The translations under genes were made by a program, and so were the position numbers. The notes beneath the pieces are model-generated. The model made no database searches. It was not told where the DNA came from and was given only the letters and a program-made list of their open reading frames with translations. From Pseudomonas sp. CFBP13508 (GTDB lineage: Bacteria > Pseudomonadota > Gammaproteobacteria > Pseudomonadales > Pseudomonadaceae), in contig NZ_QFZZ01000013.1 of the NCBI RefSeq assembly GCF_005233515.1, forward strand, positions 1 through 64,000: a stretch of DNA of 64,000 nucleotides, written 5' to 3'. This document shows positions 18,701-25,641 of this stretch, in pieces (position 1 is the stretch's first letter; every line of letters starts with the position of its first letter).

Positions 18701-19401
18701 ACGTTGTTGAGATAGCCCTTGTTGATCATGTAATGGGTGGAGAGGGTATCGCCGAGAAACACATCGGCCTGATCGAAGGCGACGGCGTTGATTGCGTTCT
18801 GATAAGAGGGGTAGCAAGTAATCAGCGCCTTGGGATACAGCGCCTTGATCTCGGGCAGCGGCAGGTAGTGATAGACCATGCTCAGGCGCAGGCCTGCCAG
18901 GCCTTCGGTTAACGAGCGGGCGTCATCCTCGCGCGTCACCAGCACCGGCTGATCGACCGCATAAGGTCTGGAGAGGGCGAGATTGGCATTGCCTGCTTCG
19001 TAGCCGTTGGCTGTGCCAAGAAGGTCGATCTGGCCATCGATCAAGGCGCGAATTGCAGCCTCGCGCGAGGGAAAGCGTTGCACGCGAATCGGCAAACCGG
19101 TGGCCTGACCAAGAATCCCTGCGTAATCGGCGGTCAGTCCCTCGTAGTCCTGGCCACTGACGGTCATGTCGAATGGCGGGTAATCAGGTGCGGAGGTACC
19201 CAGTTTCAGTTCGCTGCGAGTCTGCAGCCATTGCCGTTGTGACGGCAGCAAGACAGTTTGAACGGCCTCGCTGGCCGAGCGGCTGAGCAATGCGTAATCC
19301 GGTGAAGCGCTTGGCGTGGCGAAGGCATTGGCGCTCAGATAGAAAACAGCGCTCAAGGCGATCAGGTAGTCCTTTACACGGCTGGGCATGCGGAGTCTCA
19401 C
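15745..19401 (-). CDS. rocS2: BvgS/EvgS-type phosphorelay hybrid kinase, RocS2-like
   Basis: The 1218-residue protein has a signal peptide ending near FATPSAS, two tandem periplasmic solute-binding (Venus flytrap) domains (about 55-285 and 305-535), and a membrane segment near 555. PAS (about 590-705), HisKA with His730 in MSHEIRTP, HATPase_c, a receiver with Asp1022 (VDCNMPLMNGYE), and an HPt domain with His1151 (AHKIKGAAR) follow. This is the complete BvgS/EvgS layout, with His-Asp-His-Asp phosphotransfer ending on the regulator encoded just upstream. Position next to the dGTPase gene matches PAO1 rocS2 (PA3044) as I recall it. It starts at GTG 19399-19401, overlapping the regulator stop; ATG 19389 is an alternative. 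Confidence 0.88.
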   Translation of the reverse strand: MRLRMPSRVKDYLIALSAVFYLSANAFATPSASPDYALLSRSASEAVQTVLLPSQRQWLQTRSELKLGTSAPDYPPFDMTVSGQDYEGLTADYAGILGQATGLPIRVQRFPSREAAIRALIDGQIDLLGTANGYEAGNANLALSRPYAVDQPVLVTREDDARSLTEGLAGLRLSMVYHYLPLPEIKALYPKALITCYPSYQNAINAVAFDQADVFLGDTLSTHYMINKGYLNNVRMANFGKQEAQGFSFAVRRSNPQLLGIIDAVLTAVPSAQRDDIAKRWSAGSDMLLTDKKLQLTQREQAWLKRHPIVSVVVNEAYAPLTFFDSAGNFRGISADLLELIRLRTGLRFEVQRSRNDAEMIRQIDNHKADLIAALLPSAEREKNLSFSRPYLENSYVLLTRKSADSPTNLAQLKGKRLAIAQGNPLVAYLHENFPGIELIETPDTFSAVSMLADNHVDGAVNSLVIANYFISSRIFDRPLQITTTIGTSQAAFSLATARDNTELASIINKALLSIAPEELGVINGRWRGYSTASQNIWQNYQRLFYQVIAAAGLILLLLLTWNAYMRHQIKQRQAAERALNDQLEFMRSLVNGTPHPIYVRDRQGLLQSCNDSYLEAFNARREDIIGKDVMQGTLGNAFEAQAFQADYQRVIAEGTPLILDRPLHIGNRRLTIYHWILPYRDSSGDVQGIIGGWIDISERRQLFEELRAAKEQADEANRAKSTFLATMSHEIRTPMNAVIGMLELTLRRIEPQHPDRASIDTAYHSAKDLLGLIGDILDIARIESGRLSLCPEWINLVDTVTSVARIFDGLARQKNLALQVVFNPPHPAVDVYLDPLRFKQVLSNLVSNAIKFTESGHVRISLDLISSDAAGRALMQLTVQDSGSGISAEDQQRLFEPFSQASNGSQQAKNGAGLGLVISRNLCEMMGGQLQLSSQPGIGTQVCVSLPLDSVPVKANPPKSEPLIKPSATPLHVLVVDDHPANRLLMCQQLEFLGHRFSIAEDGCSGLERWKADHFDLVIVDCNMPLMNGYEMTRAIRQLELQNRRRPCTVLGFTANAQPEEIQRCKLAGMNDCLFKPLSLTLLGQWIDGITPASSALVFDLQSLSLLTGNHPAQTRRMLVELLKSSRLDREELLRLSPEDDREALAVVAHKIKGAARIAQASRLIECCDALEEACQQALASKEIARRWAATSQAMLELEQALQDQLTLADQGTVSES

Positions 19402-20024
19402 ACGAGTGCGTTGCGTTTGGCCATCTCGATAAGTTCTACAAGGGATCTGGCTTTGAGTTTTTGCATCAGACGCTTTTTATAAGTGCTGACGGTCTTGTTG
19501 CTCAGAAACATGCCTTTGGCGATTTCCTTGTTGGTACGTCCTTGGGCAAATAACTGCAATACCATCAATTCGCGGTCATTGACGGATTTGAATAATTCAA
19601 GTTCAGCATATCGAGTGTCGTCGCTGCGCACCGGATTAAGCGCTTGGCTGGGGAAATAGTTGTAACCGGAAAGTACCGCTTTGATTGCGCTGACCAGTTC
19701 GCTCAAGTCTTCCTGCTTGCAGACATATCCTGATGCGCCGGATTGCATGCACCGGATACCGAACAGCGTAGGACACTGCGCCGTCAGTATGAGAATCTTG
19801 AAATTCGAACCCATGGTGTTGAAGCGGGCCAGTACTTCGAGGCCGTCCAGCTTGGGGATGCTGATATCGAGGATGACCAGGTCGGGCATGCATTCTCGGA
19901 CCATCTGCATGGCGTCGACACCGTTATCGGTCTCACCGACGACCTTGTAGCCTTCATGTTCCAGAAGCATTCGCACGGCGAGGCGGATTACCGGATGATC
20001 GTCCACAATAAAAACGGAGTTCAT
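19398..20024 (-). CDS. rocA2: LuxR-type response regulator, RocA2/BvgA-like
   Basis: The 208-residue protein has a receiver domain (FIVDDHPVIRLAVRML; phospho-acceptor Asp in LVILDISIPKLDG; Lys in the VCKQEDL region) and a LuxR/NarL helix-turn-helix (ELMVLQLFAQGRTNKEIAKG, then VSTYKKRLMQKL). It is the same length as BvgA and EvgA. The stop overlaps the kinase start by four bases. I choose ATG 20024, where GGGA lies about ten bases upstream and MNSVFIVDDHP is a natural N-terminus, over 20042. In PAO1 the Roc2 pair affects efflux and fimbrial genes; its targets here are not visible. Confidence 0.88.
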   Translation of the reverse strand: MNSVFIVDDHPVIRLAVRMLLEHEGYKVVGETDNGVDAMQMVRECMPDLVILDISIPKLDGLEVLARFNTMGSNFKILILTAQCPTLFGIRCMQSGASGYVCKQEDLSELVSAIKAVLSGYNYFPSQALNPVRSDDTRYAELELFKSVNDRELMVLQLFAQGRTNKEIAKGMFLSNKTVSTYKKRLMQKLKARSLVELIEMAKRNALV

Positions 20025-20409
20025 AAAAAGAGTCCCATGCAAGCATGAATAAAGCGCGCACCTTAGCTCAGATGCATGAGCACTCGCATTGACTGGTAGT
20101 GTCGCGACTACGTTATCGGATTAATCCTACGCGTAATGAGGAAAGGGACTACGTTGAAATTAGGTTTGACGTAAGGAAGTACGAGTATGCAATTGGCCAA
20201 AGATGGAAATTATCCAAGAGCTATTATTGATCTCCGATTATTTGCTGGTGTTTAAGGTCGTGTTTAATTAGTGCAGTTTGTTTTATTGGTCGCATGGGTC
20301 AGCGCAGCTGAATCTGACCAGAATCAAAAGCGCGTTATTGCGATACGTGGCGAGGAAACTCAGCGGGAATTCAGCCGGCCAGATCAACGGTCGGCTGAAT
20401 GCGGCATGC
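20025..20409. other. AT-richer gap upstream of the RocA2-like gene
   Basis: This 385-base stretch separates the regulator start from the end of the dGTPase gene, which is transcribed toward it. Base composition between about 20090 and 20290 is visibly richer in A and T than the neighbours. The end near 20369-20400 holds the inverted repeat ATTCAGCCG / CGGCTGAAT, without a T-run. Promoter and operator elements of the two-component operon must lie here, but I could not assign them. Small open frames at 20271-20496 lack ribosome sites. Confidence 0.5.
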
Positions 20410-21738
20410 TCAATGACTGGAACGCCCGGTCATTTCCAGTGCCATGTCACTGGCGTAGCTGTCGGTCATGCCGGCGATGAAATCGATCATGCGTAGAAAC
20501 GAACTGTGCAACGAACCCTGTGGATCCGGCGCGTTATTGCCGAGCAAATCGAGGATGCGCCGGCTCTTGAACGACGGCGTGCGGCCGTTGTGCTGCTCCA
20601 GCGCGGCGCCACAGAACGAATTGAGCAGGATCTCCAGCGTCGTGTACGCGCCGATTTCATGCAATGTCTTGCGCTTGTCCTGGAAGATCTTCTTGCGCGC
20701 GATGTCCTTGGCGTTCAACACGCAGCGCTTTGCCGGCCCATGCATGTGTTCGACCAGATCACCGTGCAGCGTGCCGGCGAGCAGAGCATCCTGCTGTTCG
20801 ACAAACGCCCGCGCTGCCGCGTTGGTCAGGTGCTCGATGGCTTTGCCGCGCAGGATCGCCAGTTTACGCCGGCGGGAATCCTGCGGGCCGAGCTGGCGAT
20901 AGGTCTCCGGCAAGTCGTCACCGACCAGGCCGAGCAGCAGTGACTCGACCTCGGCATATTCGAGCAGATCCATTTCCAGACCGTCTTCGAGATCGATCAG
21001 CGCATAGCAGATGTCATCGGCGGCTTCCATCAGGTAGACCAATGGATGGCGTGCCCAGCGCTGGTCTTCGATTTGCGGCAGACCGAGCTTGTGAGCGATC
21101 TGTTCGAGCAGCGGCAGCTCGCTCTGATAGCAGCCGAACTTGTGTTTCTTGTAGCCGAGGGAGTCGGCATGGCGCGCGGTCCAGGGGTACTTCAGGTATG
21201 TGCCCAGCGTCGCGTAGGTCAGGCGCGTGCCGCCGTCGAACTGGTGATATTCCAGCTGCGTCAGCACGCGAAAGCCCTGGGCGTTGCCTTCGAAATTGAG
21301 AAAGTCACCACGCTCGGCGTCGCTCATGCCGTCCAGCCAGCCGCGCCCGGCAGCTTGTTGGAACCAGTGGCGAATGGCGTCTTCGCCGGAATGGCCGAAC
21401 GGCGGGTTGCCGATGTCATGCGCCAGGCAAGCCGATTGCACGACCATGCCGAGGTCTGCCGGGTCGCACCATTCCGGCAGCGCACTGCGCAAGGTTTCGC
21501 CGACACGCATGCCCAGCGAGCGGCCGACGCAGCTGACTTCCAGCGAGTGGGTCAGGCGGGTGTGGATGTGATCGTTGCTGGTGACCGGGTGCACTTGAGT
21601 CTTGCGCCCGAGGCGGCGGAAGGCACCGGAGAAAATGATGCGGTCATGGTCTTTGTGAAAAGGGCTGCGGCCGAGTTCTTGCGGGCTGTGCAGCGGCTTG
21701 CCGAGGCGTTCGCGGTTGAGCAGGGTAGGCCAATCCAA
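20410..21738 (-). CDS. dgt: dGTPase-like HD-domain triphosphohydrolase
   Basis: The 442-residue protein contains the HD-superfamily metal site of the dGTPase family: His in THSLEV, the His-Asp pair in CLAHDIGNPPFGHSGE, and a later Asp in YLMEAADDICYALIDLED. The N-terminal FSGAFRRLGRKTQVHP segment is characteristic. Family members hydrolyse deoxynucleoside triphosphates to nucleoside and tripolyphosphate. The start codon is TTG (21736-21738), supported by GGAGAG about ten bases upstream; no nearby ATG gives the family N-terminus. The gene sits upstream of the rocA2/rocS2-like operon in the same orientation, as I recall for PA3043. Confidence 0.9.
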   Translation of the reverse strand: MDWPTLLNRERLGKPLHSPQELGRSPFHKDHDRIIFSGAFRRLGRKTQVHPVTSNDHIHTRLTHSLEVSCVGRSLGMRVGETLRSALPEWCDPADLGMVVQSACLAHDIGNPPFGHSGEDAIRHWFQQAAGRGWLDGMSDAERGDFLNFEGNAQGFRVLTQLEYHQFDGGTRLTYATLGTYLKYPWTARHADSLGYKKHKFGCYQSELPLLEQIAHKLGLPQIEDQRWARHPLVYLMEAADDICYALIDLEDGLEMDLLEYAEVESLLLGLVGDDLPETYRQLGPQDSRRRKLAILRGKAIEHLTNAAARAFVEQQDALLAGTLHGDLVEHMHGPAKRCVLNAKDIARKKIFQDKRKTLHEIGAYTTLEILLNSFCGAALEQHNGRTPSFKSRRILDLLGNNAPDPQGSLHSSFLRMIDFIAGMTDSYASDMALEMTGRSSH

Positions 21739-21807
21739 GGCTGATTCTCTCCGTCAGGTGACTGATTGCACTAGCTTCCCGGTTCGGCCCTGCGCCTGCA
21801 AGCGGAA

Positions 21808-22971
21808 CTATAGGCCTGCGGCATCGATATCGATCAACAACAACCGTTCACCGTTATCGAAAAACTGTCCGGCAGTCAGGCAATACTGGTTGCTGGTGGC
21901 ATCGCGATACGTGCTCGACAGGGTCAGGCGGCGTTCTTCCCAGCCTTCGGCCAGCAGATGATAGAAGTATGGTCGCCACGACCAGTTGTGCCCCAGATAG
22001 CGATCATCGGCGAACCAGCCGTCATGACGCCATTCGAGGTTGGGAGTCAGTTGCGTGCCGTGGCGGTCGCACTGGTAAAAGCGCAGCAGCCAGGGAAACG
22101 CCTGCAATTGCGGCAAGGCACTGAGCGGGGCGCGGGCCTGCGCCCATTGCTGCAGAATCGCCATCAGCTCGCTGAGCTGCTGACGCATTTGCATTAACCG
22201 CCCGCGCTCGCTGAGTTTCTGCTTCACGTAGCGTTGCCTGAGTTGGGCGAAATGCGCGACGAATGCGTCTGTAGCGAAGAATTCTTCCTGCGCCCGGGCG
22301 AAGAGAAATCCCTGCACGTAGCGCGAGCCGCATTCCAGGGCGAAATTCAGCTGCGCTTCGGTTTCGACGCCTTCAGCGATGATCCAGCAGCCGGTTTTTT
22401 CGGCCATCTGCGCAAGTGCTTTGACCACGTCACTGCTCGGTCCGCCGAGAGCCGCAGCCTGAAACAGGCGCATGTCGAGCTTGAGAATGTCCGGTTGCAG
22501 GGCCAGCACCCGATCCAGCTGCGAATAGCCGGCGCCGAAATCATCAATGGCGATTCTTGCCCCTGCGTCACGGTAGCGCCCGACCACGTGGGCCAGGCGT
22601 TCGCTGTTACCACCCAGTTCGGTGATCTCGAAAACGATGCGCTGCGGATCAACCTGGTGTCGCGCCAATTGCTTGAGACTTGGCAGCGCTTGATCGGCGC
22701 GTAGCCGGCTGATCCAGCGTGGCGACATGTTCAGGCTGAGAAACCACTCCGCCGGTGCTTCATGCAGGCGGCTGAGGGCGTGGTCACGGATCTGCCGATC
22801 GAGACGGCGCAAGGCAGTGGCCGGAGTGCGCGGATCGGCGAACAATGGTCCGACCGAGGTCAGTTGACCATCGCTCTGACGCAGGCGACCCAATGCTTCG
22901 ACGCCTGCGATGCGGCCGGTGGCGGTATCGATGAAAGGCTGAAAACAGGCGAGCGGTTGCCCGTCGATCAC
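21808..22971 (-). CDS. EAL-domain c-di-GMP phosphodiesterase with C-terminal sensor-like domain
   Basis: The 387-residue protein opens with an EAL domain: EAL at residues 25-27, SLNMSP, VFEITE, IDDFGAGYS, ILKLDM and IAEGVETE are all present, so the metal and catalytic residues look intact. The last 120-130 residues, starting near FPWLLRFYQCDRHG, resemble the Cache-like C-terminal part seen in some EAL proteins (NWSWRPYFY and GERLLLIDID). No membrane segment is evident. It starts at GTG 22971 with AAGGA upstream. It lies between the dgt gene and the yqj-like operon; in PAO1 I recall those being adjacent, so this may be an insertion in this lineage. Confidence 0.85.
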   Translation of the reverse strand: MIDGQPLACFQPFIDTATGRIAGVEALGRLRQSDGQLTSVGPLFADPRTPATALRRLDRQIRDHALSRLHEAPAEWFLSLNMSPRWISRLRADQALPSLKQLARHQVDPQRIVFEITELGGNSERLAHVVGRYRDAGARIAIDDFGAGYSQLDRVLALQPDILKLDMRLFQAAALGGPSSDVVKALAQMAEKTGCWIIAEGVETEAQLNFALECGSRYVQGFLFARAQEEFFATDAFVAHFAQLRQRYVKQKLSERGRLMQMRQQLSELMAILQQWAQARAPLSALPQLQAFPWLLRFYQCDRHGTQLTPNLEWRHDGWFADDRYLGHNWSWRPYFYHLLAEGWEERRLTLSSTYRDATSNQYCLTAGQFFDNGERLLLIDIDAAGL

Positions 22972-23091
22972 GGCAAGTCCTTAATCTTGTTTTTGGTTTG
23001 GCCGCGTCTGCCGGATAGGCACGCGGGACTGAATTCCCCGATAGGGAGATTCATCCCGGCGCTATTGCAAGAATGTAGCCAGAGGGGCGCG

Positions 23092-23430
23092 TCAGCGTTT
23101 GCCCGAGCTGTGCATGACCAGTCTGATCAGCGGCCCAAGCGTCGTGCCCAGACGCAGCAGTCGGGTCAAACCGCCCCCGCCGCTGCGTTTCGAGCCTTTG
23201 CCGGTGAGGAAGCCCAGCAACGTCACCGCCGCCACGCCCCACAACGGCGCATGCTTGATGCCGAAACCGTCCTGCACGTTCTGCTTCATGCCACGCATGC
23301 GCTGCAACGGCTGCAGCACTTGCGCGGTTTCGTGGCGGATTTCCTGTCGGTGCATTTCCATGCGCAGGCGGATCAGTGCCTTGCGCATTTCCCGACGTGA
23401 GCTGTTGTGCGGAAGTTCAGGCAGGCTCAT
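23092..23430 (-). CDS. YqjK-like small conserved protein
   Basis: The 112-residue protein has a basic, Arg- and Met-rich N-terminal helix (REMRKALIRLRMEMHRQEI), a hydrophobic stretch (GVAAVTLLGFLTG) and a Gly-rich segment near the C-terminus. It is the third gene of a yqjD-yqjE-like cluster, and its ATG overlaps the yqjE-like stop by four bases. In enterobacteria the equivalent small gene is yqjK. Function is unknown; the operon proteins associate with the inner membrane. Identification rests on position and general character. Confidence 0.7.
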   Translation of the reverse strand: MSLPELPHNSSRREMRKALIRLRMEMHRQEIRHETAQVLQPLQRMRGMKQNVQDGFGIKHAPLWGVAAVTLLGFLTGKGSKRSGGGGLTRLLRLGTTLGPLIRLVMHSSGKR

Positions 23431-23813
23431 GGCAGCAGGCGCTCCCGGTCGTTGGCCAGCTCTTCGAGCGTGCCGTGGAAAGGCGAGGACTCATCGAAAA
23501 TCGCCGCTTTGAGGCGCAGGCCGCAGAAGATCGACGCCAGCGTGTAAAACACGCACAGGCCGATGATCGCCGCCAGGCGGTAGGTGTCCCAGAAGATGAT
23601 CATCACCAGCGTCGACAGACCCACCAGCAACAGCAGGGCAAACACCAGCGCCAGGCCGGCGAACAGCAGCAGGCTGACGGTGCGTGATTTCTGCTCCTGC
23701 AATTCGATGCCGAACAACTCGACATGACTGTGCAGCAGGCCCAGAACGGCAGCGCCGAGGCGACGCGTGGAGGAGGCGGTGCCCGCAGTCGGGCCGGATT
23801 CACCGATCGACAT
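23427..23813 (-). CDS. YqjE-like phage-holin-family membrane protein
   Basis: The 128-residue protein has two strong hydrophobic segments (VSLLLFAGLALVFALLLLVG, and LAAIIGLCVFYTLASIFCGL) behind a soluble helix containing HVELFGIELQEQKSR. This is the YqjE (PF07332, phage-holin family 3) layout. The ATG at 23813 follows the yqjD-like stop by two bases; a longer open frame to 23882 overlaps that gene and is rejected. In E. coli YqjD and YqjE are stationary-phase inner-membrane proteins. No holin function is implied. Confidence 0.82.
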   Translation of the reverse strand: MSIGESGPTAGTASSTRRLGAAVLGLLHSHVELFGIELQEQKSRTVSLLLFAGLALVFALLLLVGLSTLVMIIFWDTYRLAAIIGLCVFYTLASIFCGLRLKAAIFDESSPFHGTLEELANDRERLLP

Positions 23814-23815
23814 GA

Positions 23816-24130
23816 TCAGCGCCGAGTTGCCAGCAGGCCGATCAGAAAGCCGACGCCGGCAGCGATGCCCACCGATTGCCATGGGTTGGCCGATACATAG
23901 TCTTCAGTAGCGGTGACCGCCGCCTGACCGCGTTCGCGCAGGGTGTCTTCAGTCACTTTCAGGGTTTCCCGGGCACGCAGCAGGCTGTCGTGAATCTGGG
24001 CACGCAGCTCATCGGCCTGATCGCCAGCGAGGGTCTTGGTGTGCTCGAGCAGGCGTTCGGTGTCGGCGACCAGAGTCTGGAAGTCGTTCATCAGGATTTC
24101 TTGAGCAGTCTTTGCCTTGATGCTGGCCAT
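23816..24130 (-). CDS. DUF883 family protein, YqjD/ElaB type
   Basis: The 104-residue protein has a long amphipathic helical region (residues 10-75), then the DUF883 signature YVSANPWQSVGIAAGVGFLIGLLATRR-type end (seen here in two parts, YVSANPWQSVGIAAG and GFLIGLLATRR), a single C-terminal membrane anchor. In E. coli YqjD, ElaB and YgaM bind ribosomes and tether them to the inner membrane in stationary phase. It is the first gene of the three-gene operon. ATG 24130 has GGAG at good spacing, so the longer frame to 24208 is rejected. Confidence 0.87.
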   Translation of the reverse strand: MASIKAKTAQEILMNDFQTLVADTERLLEHTKTLAGDQADELRAQIHDSLLRARETLKVTEDTLRERGQAAVTATEDYVSANPWQSVGIAAGVGFLIGLLATRR

Positions 24131-24432
24131 TGGTGGATCTCCGTAGGTGGCTTTGAAGCGTTCGAGTATGAGCCTTGCGTGAAGGTTCAGTGCAAATGCC
24201 TGGTACAACTTTTGCTGTGTCGTGGTGCGTCGCTCGGTGCGCGTGCGCTGTTGCCGGGCGTCCGCGCAGAAAAAACTCTAATTCATTTGCTCGCGGTTCG
24301 TGATCGGACATCGATCTGTGCGCCAAATCAGCTCATCGACCCTGCGGTTGCATGAATGGTGAGTCTTGATTTGGTGCATGAAATGCCCGCATGAACCGCT
24401 TTGGTGCCTTTTAGCCTTGGGTCTGCCTCCTC

Positions 24433-25641
24433 ATGGAAAATCTGCAAAGCGCTGTGGACACGCTGGTTCACAGCTCCAATACATTGTTCATTCTGATCGG
24501 TGCGGTGATGGTACTGGCGATGCACGCCGGTTTCGCCTTTCTGGAGGTCGGCACGGTCCGGCAGAAGAACCAGGTCAACGCACTGGCGAAAATCCTCAGC
24601 GACTTTGCCGTGTCGACCCTGGCCTATTTCTTTATAGGCTATTGGATCTCCTATGGCGTCACCTTCATGCAACCGGCGGCGGTGCTCACGGCAGACCACG
24701 GCTATGGCCTGGTGAAGTTTTTCTTCCTGCTGACCTTCGCTGCCGCGATCCCGGCGATCATTTCCGGCGGCATTGCCGAGCGCGCGCGGTTTGTTCCGCA
24801 GTTGTGCGCGACGGCGCTGATCGTGGCGTTTATCTATCCGTTCTTCGAGGGCCTGATCTGGAATGGCAACTTCGGCTTGCAAGGCTGGCTGGCGGCGCAG
24901 TTTGACGCGGCATTTCATGATTTCGCCGGCTCGGTGGTGGTGCATGCCGTGGGCGGTTGGCTGGCGTTGGCCGCTGTTCTGCTGCTCGGCCCGCGCAATG
25001 GTCGCTACCGCGATGGGCGCCTGGTCGCGTTCGCGCCGTCGAGCATTCCGTTTCTGGCGCTGGGCTCGTGGATCCTGATTGTCGGCTGGTTCGGCTTCAA
25101 CGTGATGAGCGCGCAGACCCTGCAAGGTGTCAGTGGCCTGGTCGCGCTCAACTCGCTGATGGCCATGGTCGGTGGCACCGTCGCCGCGTTGATCGTCGGG
25201 CGCAATGACCCGGGCTTTCTGCACAACGGCCCGTTGGCCGGTCTGGTGGCGATTTGCGCCGGATCCGACCTGATGCATCCGGTGGGTGCGCTGGTGACGG
25301 GGGCGATCGCCGGAGCCTTGTTTGTCTGGTGCTTTACCGCTGCGCAAGTCAAATGGCGCATCGACGATGTGCTGGGCGTATGGCCGCTGCATGGTTTGTG
25401 TGGCGTGTGGGGCGGGATTGCCTGCGGCATCTTCGGTCAGTCTGCGCTGGGTGGCCTGGGCGGCGTCAGCCTGATCAGCCAGTTGATCGGCACCGGGCTC
25501 GGCGTTGTGGTGGCGCTGGTTGGCGGCTTCGTGGTTTACGGCGCGATCAAGGCATTGCATGGGCTGCGCCTGAGTCAGGAACAAGAGTATTACGGCGCCG
25601 ACCTGTCGCTGCACAAGATCGGCGCGGTGAGTCAGGACTAG
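24433..25641 (+). CDS. Ammonium transporter, Amt family
   Basis: The 402-residue polytopic membrane protein has about eleven hydrophobic segments. It carries Amt landmarks: DFAGSVVVHAVGGW with the first pore histidine, and WPLHGLCGVWGG with the second. The N-terminus ENLQSAVDTLVHSSNTLFIL places it in the Amt/Mep family. It should move ammonium or ammonia across the inner membrane. No glnK gene is next to it, unlike the classical amtB locus. The 3' end overlaps the convergent antiporter gene by four bases. No clear ribosome site precedes ATG 24433, so the start has moderate certainty. Confidence 0.9.
   Translation: MENLQSAVDTLVHSSNTLFILIGAVMVLAMHAGFAFLEVGTVRQKNQVNALAKILSDFAVSTLAYFFIGYWISYGVTFMQPAAVLTADHGYGLVKFFFLLTFAAAIPAIISGGIAERARFVPQLCATALIVAFIYPFFEGLIWNGNFGLQGWLAAQFDAAFHDFAGSVVVHAVGGWLALAAVLLLGPRNGRYRDGRLVAFAPSSIPFLALGSWILIVGWFGFNVMSAQTLQGVSGLVALNSLMAMVGGTVAALIVGRNDPGFLHNGPLAGLVAICAGSDLMHPVGALVTGAIAGALFVWCFTAAQVKWRIDDVLGVWPLHGLCGVWGGIACGIFGQSALGGLGGVSLISQLIGTGLGVVVALVGGFVVYGAIKALHGLRLSQEQEYYGADLSLHKIGAVSQD

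Noticed and set aside
20271..20496. Two overlapping short frames of about 70 codons before the dgt stop
   Set aside because: No ribosome sites and no recognisable sequence; they run into the 3' end of dgt.
23427..23813. Phage remnant suggested by the holin-family protein
   Set aside because: The gene is the yqjE-type housekeeping member of a yqjD-yqjE operon; no other phage genes are present.
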